Assembly (NCBI GenBank): GCA_964541605.1 | Contig: CAZIQY010000011.1 | Location: forward strand, 1 to 50,737 | Direction of reading: 5' to 3' | From: CAZIQY01 sp964541605 | Lineage (GTDB): Bacteria; Desulfobacterota; Syntrophia; Syntrophales; UBA2185 | DNA length: 50,737 nt | Part shown: piece after piece, positions 44,691 to 50,737 of the stretch | Numbering within the stretch: position 1 is the stretch's first letter | How the letters are laid out: every line of letters begins with the position of its first letter | Notes under the pieces: model-generated | The model's database searches: none | Told to the model about the DNA's origin: nothing | What the model saw: only the letters and a program-made list of their open reading frames with translations | Made by a program: the position numbers and the translations under genes

Positions 44691-45521
44691 TTAAAAAACT
44701 GACGTTATAAATTCTTCCTTGTGAAGATCAGTATATGAAGATGATTTTTGCAACTTAAGCGCTTCCTGAGCGAATTTCATTACCTTATCGTAGTCAAAGT
44801 ACAAATCCATCTTGATATAACAGTCCGCAAACAGTCGTTTGGGCCTGAAATCCTTATACTTGCAATCGGTGGTGAGAATCGGTATTTGATTTTCATGAAT
44901 TACTTTTATAATGTCCTGGTCATTGTACCTGAGTAACGGTTTAAAGAGGTAATAACCCTCTTTCATTTTTAACATCGGATAAAAACGTTGCGAAGTCCGG
45001 AAAAACCTGTCGTCGATAGATTTCCCCTGATACAGGGCATCCCTGCTTGCATAGACACTGCCGAATAAATATTCCAGCGAGTAGCCGACAATATCCCAGA
45101 GAGACCAACCAACAATGATCACCAGAGAATGCCAGTCGACAACAGAACTGTCTAAGTATTCAAGAAAATACTTTCTTTTTGTTAAATGACAGACCTCACA
45201 CGGATTTGTTCCTCTTTGCTTGGCTATTTCGAAGGCAGATTCATTTTCATGTATGGGATGCCATTTTATAGGTACGCCTCGCGCTTTCCAGTATGAATCA
45301 AGTTTATTTACTTCGTCCTTTGTGTACACATGCGTCGGAAACATGGCCGCATGGGTCTCAAATTCAAAACCGAATTCCTCTTTTGCCCGTATGAGAAAGT
45401 GGAGTATGACGGAAGCATCCTTTCCACCCGCATACGCAACAAGAACACGTTTGTCATAAAATGTTTTCAGGTGCTCTTGATTGTCACCTACCCACGTTTC
45501 ATAATTTAAATGAGATTTCAT
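44691..45521 (-). CDS. PP-loop ATP pyrophosphatase (TtcA/PAPS reductase-like)
   Basis: The 276-residue protein has an N-terminal PP-loop AYAGGKDAS (near residue 30), a CEVC pair in NPCEVCHLTKRK (near 107) and further cysteines in TTDCKY and ADCYIK near residue 225. The layout recalls TtcA/TilS-type ATPases, which activate a substrate by adenylation, and PAPS reductases. The substrate is unknown. ATG 45521 has GAGGAG eight bases upstream, inside the stop region of the kinase gene, so it is co-translated with it. Pairing with a sensor kinase is unusual. Confidence 0.78.
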   Translation of the reverse strand: MKSHLNYETWVGDNQEHLKTFYDKRVLVAYAGGKDASVILHFLIRAKEEFGFEFETHAAMFPTHVYTKDEVNKLDSYWKARGVPIKWHPIHENESAFEIAKQRGTNPCEVCHLTKRKYFLEYLDSSVVDWHSLVIIVGWSLWDIVGYSLEYLFGSVYASRDALYQGKSIDDRFFRTSQRFYPMLKMKEGYYLFKPLLRYNDQDIIKVIHENQIPILTTDCKYKDFRPKRLFADCYIKMDLYFDYDKVMKFAQEALKLQKSSSYTDLHKEEFITSVF

Positions 45522-45532
45522 GTATTTTCTCC

Positions 45533-48370
45533 TCAAAATGAATTTATAACCTCTTTTATTTTCCTTGACAGGTTTTCAATGTTGTAAGGTTTCTGAATGA
45601 ATCCATTGCATCCCCGATCTATGAGATTCCTCACCCTATTATTGATGCTGTAACCACTGGAGAGTATCACTCGAATGTCGGGATTCATGGTTTTCAGGGC
45701 ATCAAATGTTTCTTCCACCCCGATACCAGGCATGATCATGTCCAGAATCAGCAAATCAATTTCATTTCCTTTTTCACTGTAAGTCGCAATGGCTTCACTT
45801 CCACTATGAGCCACAAAGACTTTGTAACCCAGTTCCTCCAGAATTTCCTGACTTACATCAGCGATCAACTCCTCATCTTCCACAAGCAGAATGGTTCCCC
45901 CTCCCCGTAATATTTCTGCGGGCTCCTGCTCCTCATGGGTAACCTGTCTATCTGATGCAGGCAAATATATAAAGAATGTTGTTCCGTGTCCCCGTTCACT
46001 TTCGACATGGATGATCCCCTTGTGTCCCCTGATAATACCATACGCTGAAGCAAGTCCCAAACCCGTACCCCTCCCCATCTCTTTCGTTGTAAAAAATGGC
46101 TCGAATATACGCTTCTGCGTCTGTTCGTCCATGCCCGTTCCCGAATCCTTCACCGAAATCAGCACATATGACCCCGGCTCGGCAGGCAGTGATTTTGCAT
46201 AATCCCCGTTTATAACCACATTGGACGTTTCCAGATAAAGATTCCCGCCTCCGGGCATAGCCTGCCCGGCATTAACATAAAGGTTCAACAAGACCTGTTC
46301 GATTTGTCCTCGGTCCACCTCTACGGTCCAGAGATGTTTCTCATATTTCTGATGGATCAGGATATCTTTATGCGTTCTTCGGAACATGTTGGAGGTCTTC
46401 TCGAGAATCTCATTTAAATCAGTCGTTTTAATCTCGTATTTTCCTCCGCGGGCAAACCCGAGAAGTTGTCGGGTTAAATCTGCCCCGCTCTTGACCAGAT
46501 CTTCAATTCTCCTGAGTTTTTCATAGTTGGCATGTGTTTTATCGGCATTAAACAGCATGAGAGAAGCAAAACCATGTATTCCCATGAGGAGGTTGTTGAA
46601 ATCGTGGGCGATGCCGCCGGCCAACGTACCGATTGCCTCCATTTTCTGAGCATGGATTAATTGTGTTTCGAGTTGTTTACGATCGGTCACGTCTTTGAAT
46701 ACGCCTATTACCCCAATCTCTTTTCCTGTAGAATCCAGTTTGGGCGTGCCGCTCATACTGAAAAAGCGTTCCGAACCGTCTTTGTGCAGCAGGGTGCCTG
46801 TATAATCTCTCACCGTTTCCCCGTTGTCTCTCATTTGCTTGAAAATTCTGATGTATTTTCCGATGTCTTCCTTCCTGACAAAATCTATAAAATATCTTCC
46901 GATGACGTCACTTTCTTCGTATCCCAATACTTTCTCCCATGCGGGATTGATGTATGTGAATGCTCCCTTGGCATCTATCGTATATATAATATCGGGAGCG
47001 TTTTCACTCAAAGAGCGGAACTTTTCCTCGCTCTCCCTGATGACATGATAGGAACTTGCGTTATTGATGCTGATGGCTATCTGGGGTGCGATGCCCATCA
47101 AAATACTCACATCTGTCTGGCTGAGAGGCCTTTTGGTATGCACGTTATCCACTGCCAGTATACCCATGGATTCGCCTTTGTAGACGATGGGGACGCTGAT
47201 AAATCCATGTGTGCCCATTTGCAAAGCAAAATTACGGCTTCTTTCTGAAAGGGTGTCCGCGATCTCAAGGACATTATCAACCAATACTGGAATCTGCTTT
47301 CTGAACGACTCAACCACAGGTCCCCTGGAGTCGGGATTGTCGAGGTGGAACTCTACGCCAGTCAAATACTGTTCATGCTCAGGATTGTAACCATAACCGG
47401 CGGTGTAAACGAGGCGGGACTTTTCCATGTTGGCCAGCATAATCATGCCCCTGTCAAAGTCCAGTCGCTTCCTCAGGGACTCCATGATAAATTTAAGCAA
47501 ATCTCCGATATCAAGAATAACAGAAATAGCCTGCCCGATTTCCTGAATCAGCATGGCATTGTTATATCGAATGTCGGTTTCGGTGATAAGACTTTTAGCC
47601 GTTTCTCCCTGATTCTTCAGATTTGTTTCCAGTTCTTTCACCTCCAGATGCTTTGAATAAAGGGAAAGAGCCATCACGAGCACGGCGCATGACGAAGCCG
47701 CCAGGAGAAACAACCAGCCCGGCAAGAAAAAAGCGAGGACCGAGCAAAGACCAATGCCAGCAAGGATGCTGTAATTGCGAATACGCTTCCATGTGAATGT
47801 GGGGGTGTTCTCCCAGCTAATAATGTAACGGCAAACATCTCCACCATGGTGAATGCAGGTGGGATGTTCAACGTCGGCCAGCCTGCTCGTAAACAGCTTC
47901 GCTATCGACTCATACGTTCCGATCCGGTTTTCACATTGGCCGGGATTTTCGGTAACGCCCGGATTTGGTTTTACGATCACTTCAAGCCGGGCTGGGCCAA
48001 GACTTTTTGAATGGATTGCGGATGCGCGGCTCAGTATTGGCTGGAGTTTTTCAATCATGGCATACGCGGATGCCGGTGTAATAAATCCGAGTACGTACTG
48101 CGATATGGCGCCCGATGTCTTGGAGGTGGTAAATTGACGTCCCACTTCACGGGGGATATTCGAATCGGGGAGTTTCTTGTTCAGGATTTCCTGAAAGCGG
48201 TCGATTTGCTTTTGAGTGAACCAGTGAGCGCCGTCTTCGAGTTGATAGCGGGTAATTCCTGCATAATCAATAATAGGGCCGATATCCGTCTCGGGGTAAT
48301 TCTTCCGCAGATATTCGATGTAATTTTTAATAATTCTACTGTTATATAGAGAGATTTCTTCTTCAGTCAT
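45533..48370 (-). CDS. hybrid sensor histidine kinase with GAF, PAS and receiver domains
   Basis: The 945-residue protein has an N-terminal domain (about 1-190) ending with a cysteine-histidine segment, CIHHGGDVCRYIISW, that recalls V4R-type ligand-binding domains. Two transmembrane segments follow (about 205-240), then a GAF domain (about 285-440), a PAS domain (about 455-570), a HisKA box with H589 (GIAHDFNNLL), an ATP-binding domain (GRGTGLGLASA near 770) and a C-terminal receiver with D877 (LLILDMIMPG). The HisKA is of the complex hybrid type. Its ATG overlaps the PilZ-protein stop by eight bases. Confidence 0.88.
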   Translation of the reverse strand: MTEEEISLYNSRIIKNYIEYLRKNYPETDIGPIIDYAGITRYQLEDGAHWFTQKQIDRFQEILNKKLPDSNIPREVGRQFTTSKTSGAISQYVLGFITPASAYAMIEKLQPILSRASAIHSKSLGPARLEVIVKPNPGVTENPGQCENRIGTYESIAKLFTSRLADVEHPTCIHHGGDVCRYIISWENTPTFTWKRIRNYSILAGIGLCSVLAFFLPGWLFLLAASSCAVLVMALSLYSKHLEVKELETNLKNQGETAKSLITETDIRYNNAMLIQEIGQAISVILDIGDLLKFIMESLRKRLDFDRGMIMLANMEKSRLVYTAGYGYNPEHEQYLTGVEFHLDNPDSRGPVVESFRKQIPVLVDNVLEIADTLSERSRNFALQMGTHGFISVPIVYKGESMGILAVDNVHTKRPLSQTDVSILMGIAPQIAISINNASSYHVIRESEEKFRSLSENAPDIIYTIDAKGAFTYINPAWEKVLGYEESDVIGRYFIDFVRKEDIGKYIRIFKQMRDNGETVRDYTGTLLHKDGSERFFSMSGTPKLDSTGKEIGVIGVFKDVTDRKQLETQLIHAQKMEAIGTLAGGIAHDFNNLLMGIHGFASLMLFNADKTHANYEKLRRIEDLVKSGADLTRQLLGFARGGKYEIKTTDLNEILEKTSNMFRRTHKDILIHQKYEKHLWTVEVDRGQIEQVLLNLYVNAGQAMPGGGNLYLETSNVVINGDYAKSLPAEPGSYVLISVKDSGTGMDEQTQKRIFEPFFTTKEMGRGTGLGLASAYGIIRGHKGIIHVESERGHGTTFFIYLPASDRQVTHEEQEPAEILRGGGTILLVEDEELIADVSQEILEELGYKVFVAHSGSEAIATYSEKGNEIDLLILDMIMPGIGVEETFDALKTMNPDIRVILSSGYSINNRVRNLIDRGCNGFIQKPYNIENLSRKIKEVINSF

Positions 48371-50456
48371 ATTTCATTCTGAATCTTCGCTGTGTGAACT
48401 GCATGAAGTCATTGATATAATTTGTATCCAAAATCCAAAGCTGGTATTGCTTTTCATAGGGAATCTTGTTCACTTCGACGTAATCAGGCGGATAGATTAA
48501 AAGAGGTATTTTGTCAAGCCGGTAATACGGTGAGAGCTGTTCAATAGCAGGAGAAAGAATGTCCCACGGTGTGTTTTCAGTATCAATCACCATAATCGTA
48601 ATACTGTTGAGAAGCTCCGAAAGGTTGATTCCCAGGCTGGATTGGTTCGCAATCAGGACAGCGCTAATATTATTTCTGCATATCAGAGAGTATATCCGCC
48701 ACTTTCTTAAGAAACCATGACGCTGTGAAATTATCTCAATGGATTCACCGTATAGGGGATCGCTTGTTTTTCCCAGGACTTTTAGAAACAGGCCTCCGGA
48801 ATGATGATGGTAGAAGTGCTCCAGTTCCTGTATTTCGGAAGGAGAGCTCTCTTTCAACAGCCATTCATCGGGCAATGGATTTTGTGGAACATTGATATCA
48901 TATGTTAAATAAGAAAAGAGATCCAGGGAACACACTTCGGGGGTGTTCAGTTTTCTTGAGAATCCTCCAAAAATACGATCAGGAAACGTGTTATCTGGAC
49001 GAAAATAACACATCACGTAGTCCATTTTTGCCGATGGGAATTGGCAAATGCCATGAGAAAAAAGGGTAATGTGTTTCAGTACCTGAAATCCGGGTAGTTT
49101 GTTTTCCATGGGACGGGCGGCGTGGTGATGGATGAGCCATGCCTTTTCATATGCTTTTACCATGGACAGATGTCCATAGATCCGTCCATTTTTCTCATAG
49201 GTAAAATGTCTGGCAATTTCAGAATCTTCACGATAGAGTTGCCTATACGTTTCTTTGAACTCTTCTCGGTATGAATGTATGGAGTTGTATTTTTTGGGAT
49301 AAATAAATCCTGTCTCGAAAAACAACTCCCACAGAGCATCTATATCGACCTCTGTGGAGATGTGCACATGGGCGTCTATATTGGTGCTGAGAATCTGGTT
49401 TAGACGACTGTAGCTCAGAATATTCATATCCAAAATGGCAAAGCCACAACAAACATTTTCTCCTTCTACACGACGGTACACCACCTGGGCCGTGCACCTC
49501 ATTTTGAGAATCCCGGCGTAATTAATGGACAGCTCCGGGATGATCATTCCCGGCATCAGGATACCTTCATCAACCTTGTCATGAACAGAAAATCCCGTAA
49601 TGGAAATATCAAATATTTGTCTGTTTATCCTTTTTTTGAAAAAAGGATGTTCAAATGTGGCAGTCATCCGTGGAAATATTTGCTGACGCGGATTGCGGAT
49701 CTTTTTTGTCTGAAAGCGGTTTATATGGTCCGATATCGGTGAAAAGACAATATCTCTCTGTGATATATCCTGTCTCTGCCGGACGAAACGGCAGCTTTCT
49801 GAAAAATAAATGGTGCCGTTGTTCGACAGCCTGATAATGGATGGTACAGCTATATTATGGCAGTGAAAAGAAGGGCAGAGCTCCGTATTAAATCTGATGC
49901 GGAATGCTTCAGGGCTGAAATCCATTAACTGCCCCCTGGCTGAAAAACCACTTTGCATCAACTCAGCCATGACATCCCGGCACATAAATCGTTGAACCCG
50001 GCGATGGCTTAAAACAAAACTATTTTCCGGCAACTGCATGGTAATGTTTTTATCGTTGGTTTCCTGCAATATTGCGGGTACCAGAATGATAGAATGATCT
50101 TCCTGAATGATAAGATACTGGAAATGATAATTGTCCAGGTTGATATCCCGATGATTTTTATCCCAGCAGCAGGTTAAGACATTATCTATACAGGGTTCCG
50201 TTCTGGACGTTATAATAATTGCATCGTTATATTCCGAGTGACGTAAAAGCAGGAGAACATGATCATTCATGAAATGGATGTAATTAAGTTTATTTATCAA
50301 CTTCTCCTGATCTAAAGCCTGTGCGGATTCCATGGAATTGAGCAAGTTGTTGTGTTGGAAAATCCTGGATGGCCAGAAACTATCTTCGGAGATTTTCACG
50401 GATGAGTCGTCCTTCGGAATGAAGATTTGACTATCGTTCATGTTTCTTATCGACAT
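48363..50456 (-). CDS. PilZ-like / acyltransferase-like protein
   Basis: The 697-residue protein has no signal peptide or membrane segment. A first PilZ-like segment begins SHRRVQRFM (near 150) but lacks the glycine of DxSxxG. A second PilZ-like domain (about 255-345) has RQQIFPR and DISITGFS (D283, S285, G288), the c-di-GMP-binding pattern. The C-terminal half (about 370-690) resembles a GNAT/FemAB-like acyltransferase, with a conserved HHHAARP near 443, but no catalytic residue is assigned. It heads the set with the hybrid kinase and PP-loop ATPase. Confidence 0.65.
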   Translation of the reverse strand: MSIRNMNDSQIFIPKDDSSVKISEDSFWPSRIFQHNNLLNSMESAQALDQEKLINKLNYIHFMNDHVLLLLRHSEYNDAIIITSRTEPCIDNVLTCCWDKNHRDINLDNYHFQYLIIQEDHSIILVPAILQETNDKNITMQLPENSFVLSHRRVQRFMCRDVMAELMQSGFSARGQLMDFSPEAFRIRFNTELCPSFHCHNIAVPSIIRLSNNGTIYFSESCRFVRQRQDISQRDIVFSPISDHINRFQTKKIRNPRQQIFPRMTATFEHPFFKKRINRQIFDISITGFSVHDKVDEGILMPGMIIPELSINYAGILKMRCTAQVVYRRVEGENVCCGFAILDMNILSYSRLNQILSTNIDAHVHISTEVDIDALWELFFETGFIYPKKYNSIHSYREEFKETYRQLYREDSEIARHFTYEKNGRIYGHLSMVKAYEKAWLIHHHAARPMENKLPGFQVLKHITLFSHGICQFPSAKMDYVMCYFRPDNTFPDRIFGGFSRKLNTPEVCSLDLFSYLTYDINVPQNPLPDEWLLKESSPSEIQELEHFYHHHSGGLFLKVLGKTSDPLYGESIEIISQRHGFLRKWRIYSLICRNNISAVLIANQSSLGINLSELLNSITIMVIDTENTPWDILSPAIEQLSPYYRLDKIPLLIYPPDYVEVNKIPYEKQYQLWILDTNYINDFMQFTQRRFRMKYD

Positions 50457-50493
50457 TAATGCAGTTATTTGAATGGAAACGCATCCCGCATGT

Positions 50494-50520
50494 CCCGTCT
50501 TTCAGGCCGGGAGTTTCACA
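50494..50520 (+). repeat. hairpin resembling an IS200/IS605-type right end (copy C)
   Basis: CCCG (50494-50497) and CGGG (50508-50511) flank TCTTTCAGGC, and the stem is followed by AGTTTCACA. The preceding GCATCCCGC matches the GCATCCC arm of copy B at 35247. The stem is short. It lies about 50 bases upstream of the PilZ-like gene on the other strand. Confidence 0.35.
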
Positions 50521-50737
50521 TGTATGTAATAAAAATTCAGAATCCAATACCATGGATATGAAATTGTATCGGAATCGATTCTTTGAATGGTTTCAGGTAG
50601 ATGAAAGATAGTCCCCGATAGTCAAGCCAACCTGTCCTTTACGTTGTTGAGGCTGAGTAAAATAACTGATGAATTTTAATTATATATCACTACTGTCCGG
50701 AATAATCCGTGAATAAGTTCAACTGGTTACTGTTTTT

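Noticed and set aside
46661..47248. Plus-strand 195-codon frame
   Set aside because: Antisense shadow of the hybrid kinase gene.
1..50737. CRISPR array, intact insertion sequence, prophage, rRNA
   Set aside because: No regularly spaced direct repeats, transposase gene, phage gene cluster or rRNA-like sequence seen.

Overview
The window reads as chromosomal housekeeping DNA from a Gram-negative bacterium, most like a deltaproteobacterium (Desulfobacterota, perhaps Syntrophales-like). This rests on LpxC, NtrY/NtrX preceded by a DUF4390 protein, a DUF3568 lipoprotein, a LonB/YcbZ-type protease, formate-tetrahydrofolate ligase behind a GcvR-like ACT protein, many lipoproteins and complex hybrid sensors. 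The taxonomic placement is inference. I see no tRNA, rRNA, CRISPR array, intact insertion sequence or prophage.

Layout. 1-9.2 kb, plus strand: yebC, ruvC, ruvA, ruvB, queH, lpxC, DUF4390, ntrY-like kinase, ntrX-like regulator. 9.2-21 kb, minus strand: one long co-directional run (in transcription order) pilB/gspE-like ATPase, fmt, rsmB, glycine-zipper lipoprotein, MBL hydrolase, purC, small helical protein, dnaJ, Lon-like protease, DUF3568 lipoprotein, flippase-like membrane protein. 21-23.6 kb, plus: GcvR-like ACT protein and fhs, divergent from pilB with good sigma70-type promoters on both sides. 23.6-28.6 kb, minus: rsfS, comF, rfaE2, dksA/traR-type protein, priA. 28.8-31.4 kb, plus: TIM-barrel epimerase-like protein and two Opp/Dpp-type permeases. 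31.4-35 kb, minus: MaoC-like hot-dog protein, metK behind a SAM-II/SAM-V type riboswitch and terminator, PaaI-type thioesterase, a decayed gene fragment, a polytopic membrane protein. 35.3-43.8 kb, plus: a 51-residue protein, tatD, thiamine diphosphokinase, thiD, a CCA/polyA-type nucleotidyltransferase, a SPOR-NlpC/P60 lipoprotein, a TPR-CHAT lipoprotein, rfbB. 43.9-50.5 kb, minus: a hypothetical protein and an overlapping three-gene set, PilZ/acyltransferase-like protein, hybrid histidine kinase and PP-loop ATPase.

Most of the window is core metabolism: DNA repair and restart (RuvABC, PriA), translation (Fmt, RsmB, RsfS, QueH, CCA enzyme), envelope biogenesis (LpxC, RfaE2, RfbB), C1 and SAM metabolism (Fhs, MetK) and cofactors (ThiD, thiamine diphosphokinase).

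The parts most worth a second look are (1) the SAM-II-like aptamer with its own promoter and terminator ahead of metK; (2) the PilZ/acyltransferase-like, hybrid kinase and PP-loop ATPase cassette, which looks like an undescribed signalling unit; (3) the secreted TPR-CHAT lipoprotein beside a SPOR-NlpC/P60 hydrolase; (4) three dispersed hairpins that resemble IS200/IS605 right ends (omega-RNA tails) with no transposase or TnpB nearby; and (5) a coding-like fragment that continues in frame past the TGA of the membrane protein at 34161-35054.
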